Assembly: GCF_010686685.1 (NCBI RefSeq) | Contig: NZ_JAAGWD010000004.1 | Location: 372,001 to 436,000, forward strand | Direction of reading: 5' to 3' | Origin: Pontibacter burrus | Lineage (GTDB): Bacteria > Bacteroidota > Bacteroidia > Cytophagales > Hymenobacteraceae | DNA: 64,000 nt | In this document: positions 28,555-36,612 of the stretch, one piece after another | How positions within the stretch are numbered: position 1 is the stretch's first letter | Layout: every line of letters begins with the position of its first letter | Notes under the pieces: generated by a model | Database searches by the model: none | What the model was told of the DNA's origin: nothing | What the model saw: the letters and a program-made list of their open reading frames with translations, nothing else | Translations under genes and position numbers: made by a program

Positions 28555-28978
28555 CCTGCGCTGGTATTATATATTGGAACAAGTCGAAATTAAGCCTATT
28601 TTTGCAAAAGGCGGTTAAGGAAACATGGATAGAACCCGGTTAATAAGGACTATCTCAGGAGGTTGCCCGTGAACCCGGACTTTGTTGTGACGAAGGCAAA
28701 TCATTGCTAAAGCAAATTATTCAAGCAGGCTGCTGCTTTTGCTGTTAACGTCCCGAACTCCCATTCCGTACATGCTGATTTTGCAAATTTAAGGATACAA
28801 CAGTTAGTCTTGTTTCAAGCTCCCGGCTGTCTTTTCTTAATCCGTCTGTAAATTAGTAATAAATTTTATTCAGAATAAGTTCTGTTTTTACAAATTAGTA
28901 AAAGTCAAAAATCCGGCCGCTTTTTACCAGCCCAGTTTTTTGGCCTAAATTTTAGATTTTAAATTAGCCAGACACCGG
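28555..28978. other. 424-base spacer between nagZ-like and mutL genes
   Basis: No credible reading frame spans it. The left part (28590-28790) is of higher G+C, with a hairpin AAGCAGGCTGCTGCTT at about 28724-28739 and a smaller TTGCTAAAGCAA hairpin. The right part (28790-28978) is AT-rich and probably holds the mutL promoter. The left half could encode a small RNA, but I cannot match it to a known family. Confidence 0.4.
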
Positions 28979-30808
28979 ATGCCCGATATTATACATTTAC
29001 TGCCAGACTACCTAGCAAACCAGATCGCTGCCGGTGAGGTAGTGCAAAGGCCTGCATCGGTGGTAAAGGAATTACTGGAGAATGCCATCGACGCGAAGGC
29101 TACCAGTGTGCAGCTGATCGTGAAGGAGGCAGGAAAGCAACTGATACAGGTAGTGGACAACGGAATAGGCATGAGCGAGACTGATGCCCGTATGTGTTTC
29201 GAGCGCCACGCCACATCCAAAATAAAAAGCACCGAGGACCTGTTTCGCATCCGTACGATGGGCTTTCGTGGCGAAGCTATGGCCTCAATTGCTGCAGTAG
29301 CACAGGTAGAGCTTAAAACCAGACCGCACAACGCCGAGGCAGGCACCAAACTTATAGTTGAAGGATCTGCTATAGTTGCCCAGGAGCCTGTCGTAACGCC
29401 TGCCGGTACCAGTATTGCTGTCAAGAACCTATTTTATAACGTGCCGGCCCGGCGCAATTTCCTGAAAACAAATGCGGTAGAGATGCGCCATATACTGGAT
29501 GAATTCCAGCGTGTGGCCTTGGCTTACCCTGAGATTGCGTTCTCGCTGTATCACAACGATGTGGAAGTATTTAACCTGCACGCGTCAAAGCTCAGCCAGC
29601 GCATAATTGGCATTTTCGGCAACAACTATAAAGAGCAAATGGCCCTCTGCGACGAGGAGACACCGTTCCTGAGCGTACGGGGCTACATTGGTAAGCCTGA
29701 GTTTGCCAAAAAAACACGTGGCGAGCAGTTCTTTTTTGTGAACAATCGCTTTATAAAGAGCGGCTACCTCAACCACGCTGTCATGACGGCTTTCGAAGGC
29801 TTGTTGCCCAAAGAAAGTTATCCATTTTATGTGCTCTTTATTGATATCGAGCCAGATAAGATTGATATAAACGTTCACCCGACCAAAACCGAGATCAAGT
29901 TCGACGACGAGAAAACGGTGTATGCTATAGTTCATTCGGCTGTTCGAAAATCGTTGGGTGCGCACAACATTGCCCCTTCTTTAGATTTTGACGGGGATGT
30001 AAATTTTGCCCCGCTGCAGCCTATCCGCATTCAGAACAATGAGCAAGGTTTTGAACAGGAACGTACTACTTTTTCATCGTCAGGCTTTTCAGCACCGGCA
30101 CCTAAGCGGGTAAGTTCGGCAGGATGGGAGCAACTATACGAACCACTGCGCAACCAGCCTACCGGCGAAGAGCGCATTTCGTCAGCTGCGAGCGTTAACC
30201 TGCTGGATGATGCCTTTGCTGCCGATACCAGCCCGGCTACTTCCAACAAAACGCTGCAGGTGCATCAGAAATATCTGCTGGTGCAGGTAAAGTCCGGCAT
30301 TATGGTAATTGACCAGCAGGCGGCGCAGGAGCGCATACTGTATGAGAAATACATGACATCGCTGCAGAAAAAAGTAGTTACCTCGCAAACGCTGCTGTTC
30401 CCTCAAACTATAGAACTATCGCCTGCCGATGCCGCCCTTGTAAAAGAGCTGAAAGCGGAGTTTCTGGAGCTTGGTTTCCAGTTCGAGGATTTTGGCGGGA
30501 ACACTATCATTTTGAATGCGATACCGGCTGATGTGCAGGCTGCAAACGAGAAAGAGTTGCTGGAAGAATTGGTAGAGCAATACAAAAACAACCTGGCCAC
30601 GCTAAAGTTAGATACAAGAGAAAATCTGGCACGGGCCATTGCCAAGCGCTTGGCCGGTCGTTTGCAAACCCGTATGTCGGAACTGGAAATGAATTCGTTG
30701 GTAGATAAACTATTTGCCTGCGAAGTGCCAAACTATACACCAGGCGGCCTGAAAACACTTGTAATTATGGAGCTGAGCCAGTTACACGATCTGTTTCAGA
30801 AAAATTAA
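28979..30808 (+). CDS. mutL: DNA mismatch repair protein MutL
   Basis: A 609-residue GHKL ATPase that links MutS recognition to strand removal. The ATPase motifs are ELLENAIDAKA, DNGIGM, RHATSKI and FRGEAMASI. NVHPTKTEIKF marks the end of the N-terminal domain. The C-terminal domain reads VIDQQAAQERILYE where endonuclease-type MutLs have DQHA-x2-E-x4-E, so the His is Gln, and no clear CPHGRP follows. Whether this copy still nicks DNA is open. Two CTATAGTT half-forms lie in the gene, near 29370 and 29927. Confidence 0.95.
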   Translation: MPDIIHLLPDYLANQIAAGEVVQRPASVVKELLENAIDAKATSVQLIVKEAGKQLIQVVDNGIGMSETDARMCFERHATSKIKSTEDLFRIRTMGFRGEAMASIAAVAQVELKTRPHNAEAGTKLIVEGSAIVAQEPVVTPAGTSIAVKNLFYNVPARRNFLKTNAVEMRHILDEFQRVALAYPEIAFSLYHNDVEVFNLHASKLSQRIIGIFGNNYKEQMALCDEETPFLSVRGYIGKPEFAKKTRGEQFFFVNNRFIKSGYLNHAVMTAFEGLLPKESYPFYVLFIDIEPDKIDINVHPTKTEIKFDDEKTVYAIVHSAVRKSLGAHNIAPSLDFDGDVNFAPLQPIRIQNNEQGFEQERTTFSSSGFSAPAPKRVSSAGWEQLYEPLRNQPTGEERISSAASVNLLDDAFAADTSPATSNKTLQVHQKYLLVQVKSGIMVIDQQAAQERILYEKYMTSLQKKVVTSQTLLFPQTIELSPADAALVKELKAEFLELGFQFEDFGGNTIILNAIPADVQAANEKELLEELVEQYKNNLATLKLDTRENLARAIAKRLAGRLQTRMSELEMNSLVDKLFACEVPNYTPGGLKTLVIMELSQLHDLFQKN

Positions 30809-30910
30809 TCTGCAGCTTATAGGTTGCTGTTATCCAAACATAGTATCAAACCAGGTATAAATGTGGGGCTGTTTACGTAAGCAGCTTTTATACTTCAAAA
30901 GATATAACGC

Positions 30911-31687
30911 ATGTTCAATATAACACCCATGGTCAGGAATCTCCTGGTCATCAACATAGTGGTTTTTATACTTCAGGGTAATTTCTTTGATGCCCGGCAG
31001 TTCGCGCTCTACCACTTCGGTTCCGACTACTTTAACCCAACGCAGTTCCTGACACACATGTTTTTGCATGGAGATTGGATGCACCTGTTCAGTAACATGT
31101 TCAGCTTGTTCATCTTTGGTCCGTTGCTGGAGCGTTTCTGGGGTTCACAGCGTTTCCTGGCATTTTACCTGATTACCGGGCTTGGCGCAAGCGTGCTATA
31201 CTCCGGCGTGCGTGCTTACGAGCTGCACGAACTGCGCCAGGAAACTATAGCCTACATCGAAAATCCTAGCCCTGTGGCCTTTAACAACTACATGGACGAT
31301 CATGTAAAAGAGGGCTCTGGCCGCGAAATGGCCATAGCCATGCGAAACAACCCCGATGTGCCGCAATATGTGGAGCAAAGCAAAGCAATCGTGCGCAATG
31401 TTTTTGATACTATTTTTAATAGCCCAATGCTAGGGGCCTCAGGAGCAGTTTTCGGTATTCTGATGGCTTTTGGCATGCTGTTCCCGAACCTGGAGCTGAT
31501 GCTACTCTTTCTGCCCATACCTATAAAAGCGAAGTATTTTGTTTTCCTATATGGCGCTTATGAGTTATATGCTGGCTTTAACCGTGTTGCCGGCGACAAC
31601 GTGGCCCACTTTGCACACCTTGGAGGGATGCTGTTTGCGTATATACTCATCAGGATGTGGGGACGAAACGATTACCGTGAGTATTAA
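30911..31687 (+). CDS. rhomboid-family intramembrane serine protease (first of two)
   Basis: A 258-residue protein with at least six membrane helices. The catalytic Ser lies in MLGASGAVFGIL and the catalytic His in NVAHFAHLGGMLFAY, a normal rhomboid dyad, and HLFSNMFSLFIFG supplies the conserved HxxxN in helix 2. Between helices 3 and 4 there is a hydrophilic insert (about residues 100-165, with EEGSGREMA-like charge), longer than in GlpG. It is followed after 94 bases by a second rhomboid gene. Targets are unknown. Confidence 0.9.
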   Translation: MFNITPMVRNLLVINIVVFILQGNFFDARQFALYHFGSDYFNPTQFLTHMFLHGDWMHLFSNMFSLFIFGPLLERFWGSQRFLAFYLITGLGASVLYSGVRAYELHELRQETIAYIENPSPVAFNNYMDDHVKEGSGREMAIAMRNNPDVPQYVEQSKAIVRNVFDTIFNSPMLGASGAVFGILMAFGMLFPNLELMLLFLPIPIKAKYFVFLYGAYELYAGFNRVAGDNVAHFAHLGGMLFAYILIRMWGRNDYREY

Positions 31688-31781
31688 GTATAGAATCCTG
31701 CGACACGATCAATACCTGATAGGTTTACTTTGCGGAGATAGCATCCGTATCACCTAAGTCGCTTTCAGAGGACCTGATTAC

Positions 31782-32687
31782 ATGAGTATACTTCAAGATA
31801 TAAAAGACACTTTCCAGCAACCAAACAACACGCTCAAAAAGCTGATCCTGATCAATGTGATCGTGTTCGTGGTGCTGATCGTGTTGCGTTTATTGCTGTA
31901 TTATACAGTAGGCGAGGCCGGTTTTCAATACCTGATGAGCTTTATTGAGCTGCATTCCAGCCCATCTGTATTGCTCACACGCCCCTGGACGCTGATTACC
32001 TATTTTTTCACGCATCAGGGTTTTCTGCATATTATCTTTAATATGCTTAACCTATACTGGTTCGGGCAGTTGGTGCGCGAGTACCTTGGTGATAAAAAAC
32101 TGCTGAGTCTGTATGTACTTGGTGGTATTGCGGGAGGTATACTGTATCTGCTTACCTACAACTTTATACCTTATTTTGAAGACAGGGCAGCCAATTCCGT
32201 AATGATTGGGGCATCGGCGAGTGTGCTGGCTATAGTTGTAGCGGCTGCTACGCTGTTGCCAAACTATACCTTTAACCTTATCCTGATAGGGCCGGTTCGC
32301 ATTAAGTATATCGCTTTATTTCTTGTTATTCTTTCCATTTCTGGTGCCGTTGGCGATAACGCTGGTGGTAATATTGCTCACCTAGGCGGCGCATTAATTG
32401 GCTGGGTGTTTATAAAGCAGTTGCAACGCGGCAGCGATCTGGGCCGACCCCTCCATGCCATCTTTGATTTCTTCACCGGCCTGTTCCATCGCAGACCAAA
32501 ACTAAAAGTAACACACCGGAGCAATACTGCTTTTAAAGGTAAATCAAACGGTAGTGCTACAAGCTCTGTAGGTAAACCCAGCCAGAAAGAGATCGATCTT
32601 ATCTTGGATAAGATTTCCAGTTCTGGTTACGAAAGCCTTTCTAAAGAAGAAAAACAGAAGTTGTTTCAGGCTAGTCAGAAAGAGTAG
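31782..32687 (+). CDS. rhomboid-family intramembrane serine protease (second of two)
   Basis: A 301-residue rhomboid. Ser is in MIGASASVLAI (GxSx with Ala instead of Gly after Ser), His in GNIAHLGGALIGWVF, and HIIFNMLNLYWFG gives the helix-2 HxxxN. The C-terminal 90 residues are cytoplasmic and basic, ending in a helical SQKEIDLILDKISSSGYESLSKEEKQKLF stretch like that of many Bacteroidota rhomboids. Being next to the first rhomboid, it is probably co-expressed with it. Repeat island B follows at once. Confidence 0.9.
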   Translation: MSILQDIKDTFQQPNNTLKKLILINVIVFVVLIVLRLLLYYTVGEAGFQYLMSFIELHSSPSVLLTRPWTLITYFFTHQGFLHIIFNMLNLYWFGQLVREYLGDKKLLSLYVLGGIAGGILYLLTYNFIPYFEDRAANSVMIGASASVLAIVVAAATLLPNYTFNLILIGPVRIKYIALFLVILSISGAVGDNAGGNIAHLGGALIGWVFIKQLQRGSDLGRPLHAIFDFFTGLFHRRPKLKVTHRSNTAFKGKSNGSATSSVGKPSQKEIDLILDKISSSGYESLSKEEKQKLFQASQKE

Positions 32688-33585
32688 GGTTTTTCGTATC
32701 GAGTGTAGCCGAGTAATATGTTACAACTATAGTTTCTATCAGGTCATCCTGAGCGAAGCTGAAGGATCTTAGATGTCCTTTAATTCGCCAATCTGTCATT
32801 TCGAATATTGTGAGAAATCTGTTGCCAACTATAGTTGAAGCTATAGTTCTATATCTACCTATAGTTGCCACTTGCCCCAAGCAGTTTGTGCTATAGTTAC
32901 CAATTATCCTGGGAGCTCTACCAGCCTGCAGTTTCATCTCTTGCTTTGGTGCGCTCACGGCCGCGAGGCCCCGTCTTCGGGCATCGCGCTGCTGCCTTCT
33001 TGCTATCCTCCTGCGTCGGATTGCCTGACGGCCCCGCAACAAGTCAAAGGCGCTCAACCCAAAGACTGTGATCAATCGATAGCTAAACTATAGTTTTTGA
33101 ACTGCTATAGTTGCTTGGCTTTTCCGTGGTGGTAGTTCCTTGGGCCAGGCTGCGCCTACCTGCTCGTAGTCTGTAACTATAGAACTATGGCTCAGATCAG
33201 CAATAGCAGAAATTGTCCCCTTGAGGGGACTACAGGGGTGTTAAGGCCATAACTATAGAACTATAATCAAACTATAGGAAAGGTAGAAGAAATTCCCCGC
33301 CTTAGACTACCGAGAAGCGACTTCGAAGGTAGCTAGCGTAGCTCTGAGGGGATAAAGGGGGGATCTAAAACTATAGCTGAGCTATTAGGAAGTAAAATAG
33401 ACCTTCCTGAGGTGATAGTGCCAAATAGCAGCAACTATAAAACTATAGCCACAACTATAGCAAAAGTTCTAATCCTGAATATCCTTTAATTCTGTAAATC
33501 CTGATTCAGACTAAATCTTCATAGTTTTAGCTTTTAAAGCATTTTATCTCTACCTTCTATTCCATTTCAAACCCCAACATTTTCT
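32688..33585 (+). repeat. repeat island B (gene-free), plus orientation
   Basis: About 0.9 kb without a credible gene. Modules in order: GTCATCCTGAGCGAAGC-type (32743-32769) and GTCATTTCGAA-type (32796-32820), the GC-rich core (32879-33084), the GGCCAGGCTGCGCC module (33120-33174), a CCCCTTGAGGGG hairpin module (33208-33246) and a further related tract (33293-33363). At least 13 CTATAG palindromes punctuate it. It ends in a GTCTGAATCAGGATT-family tract near 33468-33515 and an AT-rich leader of the next gene. Confidence 0.85.
32879..33084 (+). repeat. GC-rich core repeat, copy 2 of 4
   Basis: Same element as at 23834-24039, with substitutions and a changed segment (CCTGCGTCGGATTGCC in place of CGCTGCGCTCGTGTTGGC). 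The flanking sequence on both sides is also shared. Confidence 0.9.
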
Positions 33586-33966
33586 ATGAAACACTTCCCC
33601 TCTTGCCTGGCTCTGGTGCTGGCGCTTATCTCTGGTAATGCAGTTGCGCAATCTGTTCCAACTCAGCCAGTAGAAACAAAAAACACAGTAGTTAAGAAGC
33701 CATTTATGGTGCTTTTGACGAATGGGGCTACCTATAAATTATCAGAAACGGCTATAAAAGAGATAAACCCAGACTGGATAAATGAAGTGCAGGTTGTTAA
33801 AGAAATGGAAGGAGGCGAAAACCTGAGCGAGGAATTTAAGGATGGAATCGTGATTCTTACATTCAAAAAGAATGTTGAAGCTGCGGACCGGTATGCAGAG
33901 AGAGTAGCTCAACAGAATGAGAAAGTAACTATTCCTGTACCTGCGGCTATTCGAATTAAAGAATAA
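33586..33966 (+). CDS. small secreted protein of unknown function
   Basis: A 126-residue protein with a signal peptide (MKHFPSCLALVLALISGNAVA, then QSVPTQ). I do not recognise the mature part. Its middle, KPFMVLLTNGATYKLSETAIKEINPDWINEVQVVK followed by GIVILTFKKN, resembles the short beta-alpha-beta plug-like units (a DGxxY-NPxxIxxIxVLK pattern) seen in Bacteroidota TonB-related proteins, so a periplasmic binding module is possible. It is monocistronic, with a terminator 27 bases after the stop. Confidence 0.65.
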   Translation: MKHFPSCLALVLALISGNAVAQSVPTQPVETKNTVVKKPFMVLLTNGATYKLSETAIKEINPDWINEVQVVKEMEGGENLSEEFKDGIVILTFKKNVEAADRYAERVAQQNEKVTIPVPAAIRIKE

Positions 33967-33992
33967 AGCTCCACAACTATAGAAACCAAAAT

Positions 33993-34025
33993 GGCCGCTC
34001 CATTACTGAAGCGGCCCTTTCTTTA
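33993..34025. terminator. bidirectional terminator between the small secreted protein gene and mdh
   Basis: GGCCGCT pairs with AGCGGCC, with a T-rich tail on the plus strand and ATTTTGG on the minus strand. The flanking genes are convergent. Confidence 0.8.
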
Positions 34026-34044
34026 TCAATAAGTACTTTTATGC

Positions 34045-34986
34045 TTAAGCTTTGGCAGCGTTGATGTTATCCAGCGCGTCCATTACTTCTTTCACGTGAC
34101 CACGGGAAGTCTCCAGCAGTTGCTTTTCGTCTTCGTTCAGGTCAAGCGCGATGATGCGTTCGATACCGTTTTTGCCCAGGATAACTGGTACACCCAGGTA
34201 AACGCCATCAATGCCGTACTCACCTTCTAAACGAACGCAAACCGGGAATACACGACGCTGGTCACGAACGATAGCCTCTACCATCTGCGCAGCTGCTGAA
34301 CCCGGTGCATACCAGGCAGAAGTGCCCATCAGTTTCACAAGCTCGCCACCACCATTCTTGGTGCGCTCAACTATAGCATTCAGTGTTTCTTCATCGATAA
34401 GCTCTGTTACCGGGATACCACCTACTGTAGTGTAACGCGGAAGTGGAACCATAGTATCGCCGTGGCCACCCATCAATACCGCCTGGATGTCTTTTGGAGA
34501 TACGTTCAAAGCCTCAGCCAGGAATGCTCTGTAACGGGCCGTATCCAGGATACCAGCCATACCCATAACGCGTGTGCGTGGCAGCTTAGAAGTAATGTGT
34601 GCCGCGTAAGTCATCACGTCAAGTGGGTTAGAAACCACGATGATGATGGCATCAGGAGAATGCTTTACAATGTTTTCTGTTACTGATGTTACGATGCCTG
34701 CATTTGTAGAAATCAGGTCGTCGCGGGTCATGCCTGGCTTACGTGGCAAACCAGATGTGATAACCACTACATCAGAACCAGCAGTTTTGCTGTAATCGTT
34801 CGTTACGCCAACAGTGCGTGTGTCGTAAAGGTTGATAGGGGCTTTCTGCCAGATATCAAGCGCTTTGCCCTCAGCAAAACCTTCTTTAATATCCACTAAA
34901 ACTACTTCGTTCGCGATTTCGCGGTAAGCCAAAACATCAGCGCAGGTTGCACCAACGTTACCAGCTCCAACTACAGTTACTTTCAT
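34045..34986 (-). CDS. mdh: malate dehydrogenase (LDH-like type)
   Basis: A 313-residue NAD-dependent enzyme of the TCA cycle. The Rossmann motif is GAGNVGATCA (residues 7-16), and Asp33-like VDIKEG points to NAD. The active-site loop reads GLPRKPGMTRDDL, whose Arg residues select malate/oxaloacetate over lactate, and the catalytic His is in MGGHGDTMVP. It is monocistronic. The 163-base spacer upstream carries a GACAAAAG-type repeat. Confidence 0.96.
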   Translation of the reverse strand: MKVTVVGAGNVGATCADVLAYREIANEVVLVDIKEGFAEGKALDIWQKAPINLYDTRTVGVTNDYSKTAGSDVVVITSGLPRKPGMTRDDLISTNAGIVTSVTENIVKHSPDAIIIVVSNPLDVMTYAAHITSKLPRTRVMGMAGILDTARYRAFLAEALNVSPKDIQAVLMGGHGDTMVPLPRYTTVGGIPVTELIDEETLNAIVERTKNGGGELVKLMGTSAWYAPGSAAAQMVEAIVRDQRRVFPVCVRLEGEYGIDGVYLGVPVILGKNGIERIIALDLNEDEKQLLETSRGHVKEVMDALDNINAAKA

Positions 34987-35069
34987 TATCGGATATACTT
35001 TATGTTAGTTTGAGAATTCGGTTAACTCCTGTAAAATTAGAAAAATCTATTATTAAAACCGTTGGTTTT

Positions 35070-35152
35070 GGACAAAAGACTGCCAGACAAAGGACAAAAG
35101 ATTATTTATAGATAATTTAGTCCTTTGTCTTTTGTCAAATCGTCCTTTGTCA
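35070..35152. repeat. GACAAAAG/CTTTTGTC repeat tract at the 3' end of tilS
   Basis: GGACAAAAGACTG, AGGACAAAAG, then TCCTTTGTCTTTTGTC and CGTCCTTTGTC form an imperfect inverted repeat around 35115. The tract reaches the tilS stop codon. A related tract lies at the other end of tilS. Confidence 0.75.
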
Positions 35153-36490
35153 AGAAACCGAAGGCTTTGCCTGCAGGCTTATTTCCACCACCTTTTGCGT
35201 CTTATCTGTCACTTTAAAGCGGTTATCGAGGCGCTGATTAACGATCCAGACTATAGATTGGTCAGATACCAGTACTAAGGTTTGGGGTTTTAGGTTGGCC
35301 GGTACTTTTTTATCGATCAGGAAATCGCTGATCTTTTTCTTGCCGTTCATACCTAGGGGTACAAACCAGTCTCCCTCCTGCCAACTACGCAGCTTCAGCG
35401 GAAACTTTAGTTGTTCTGCATCTAAGGCGGCCACATGGGGTTTGGTATTCAGCTTATAGTTGGCAGCATCTGCATACTTAATACTAAAAGTAAAATTGCC
35501 GGCTTCTATAGTTGTATCTCCTTCGTTTATAACAACACTGCCAAAGTTGCTCAGGTTTTTAGGTGTGATGACCAGTTGGTCGCGGTCTTTTACCAATGTG
35601 TGCGTAGGCGAATCAAACTGCTTACCCGATATGCCTTCCAATGCATCAACCAGTTCCAGCACCACACTATAGCTATAGTTGAACGGGCGCAGCAGCTCAT
35701 GCAGCACCACGGGCAAACCGGTGGCATTCTGTAATGGCACCAGCGAAATATAGGTGGCATCTTCAGCTTCTTTAACACTCTGCTCACGCAGGTTTTCGAT
35801 GTAGGCAGCAACTATAGTTTCGGCATGGCTTACGCGCTCAGCAGTTTGCTGCATGGTCTCTTCCAGGCTCGGGTTTATCTCCTTCAGCACCGGAATTACT
35901 TCGTGGCGGATCTTATTACGCTGATACTTGGTGGTTTCGTTGGAACTGTCTTCGCGCCAGATGAGTCTCTTTTCGGTTACAAGGTCATAAATCTCGTCTT
36001 TTGTAACAGAAAGCATGGGCCGGATAATATGGCCGTTTTTAGCCGGAATGCCGTGCAGGCCTGCAATGCCCGTACCCTTTGTAAGATGCAGCAATATAGT
36101 TTCGGTGAGGTCGTTGCTATGGTGTGCAGTGGCAATGTAGTCGTAACCTTCCTGCTCCCTGACCTGTTCAAACCACTGGTAGCGCAGGGTACGGGCAGCC
36201 ATTTGTATCGAAAGTTTTTCCTGTTCGGCAAAAGCGCGGGTGTTAAAATTTTCGGTAAAAAACGGCACCTCGTACTTTTTAGCCAGCTTTTTCGCGAACA
36301 GCTGATCGGCTTCGGCATCTTCGGCGCGCAGGCCAAAGTTACAGTGTGCTATGGCAAACGTATACTTTAACTGGTGCAGCACTTCGCATAAAACGATAGA
36401 GTCGATGCCACCGCTTACGGCCGCTAAAATTTTGCTCTCTGGCTGGCAGAGGTTATGTGCTTGTATAAAACCTGAAACTTTCTGTAGCAT
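35150..36490 (-). CDS. tilS: tRNA(Ile)-lysidine synthase
   Basis: A 446-residue ATP-pyrophosphatase that turns C34 of tRNA-Ile(CAU) into lysidine, so that it reads AUA. The PP-loop is AVSGGIDSIVL near residue 24, followed by AIAHCNFGLR and TAHHSNDLTETILLHLTKG. The C-terminal TilS domains contain RSWQEGDWFVPLGMNGKKKISDFL. The enzyme matters here because this genome often uses ATA codons inside its ACTATAG-type words. A full palindrome lies in the gene at 35810. Confidence 0.94.
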   Translation of the reverse strand: MLQKVSGFIQAHNLCQPESKILAAVSGGIDSIVLCEVLHQLKYTFAIAHCNFGLRAEDAEADQLFAKKLAKKYEVPFFTENFNTRAFAEQEKLSIQMAARTLRYQWFEQVREQEGYDYIATAHHSNDLTETILLHLTKGTGIAGLHGIPAKNGHIIRPMLSVTKDEIYDLVTEKRLIWREDSSNETTKYQRNKIRHEVIPVLKEINPSLEETMQQTAERVSHAETIVAAYIENLREQSVKEAEDATYISLVPLQNATGLPVVLHELLRPFNYSYSVVLELVDALEGISGKQFDSPTHTLVKDRDQLVITPKNLSNFGSVVINEGDTTIEAGNFTFSIKYADAANYKLNTKPHVAALDAEQLKFPLKLRSWQEGDWFVPLGMNGKKKISDFLIDKKVPANLKPQTLVLVSDQSIVWIVNQRLDNRFKVTDKTQKVVEISLQAKPSVS

Positions 36491-36533
36491 AGGGCAGCGG
36501 CTGGTAAATTTTTTCTAATTTTGAAGTATATAA

Positions 36534-36604
36534 TAGACAAAAGACTGTTAGACGATGGACAAAAGAAAAGTCCTTTGTCATAAACGTCCTTAATCCTTTG
36601 TCAG
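36534..36604. repeat. GACAAAAG repeat tract upstream of tilS and of the ostA-like gene
   Basis: AGACAAAAGACTGTTAGAC, GGACAAAAG and GTCCTTTGTC recur here as at 35070-35152, placing similar repeats on both sides of tilS. Confidence 0.7.
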
Positions 36605-36612
36605 GGAATTAA

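Noticed and set aside
28640..28700. SRP RNA or another standard structured RNA, prompted by GTGAACCCGG
   Set aside because: The conserved SRP core (AGGTCCGGAAGGAAGCA-like) is absent, and no match to RNase P or tmRNA landmarks could be seen.
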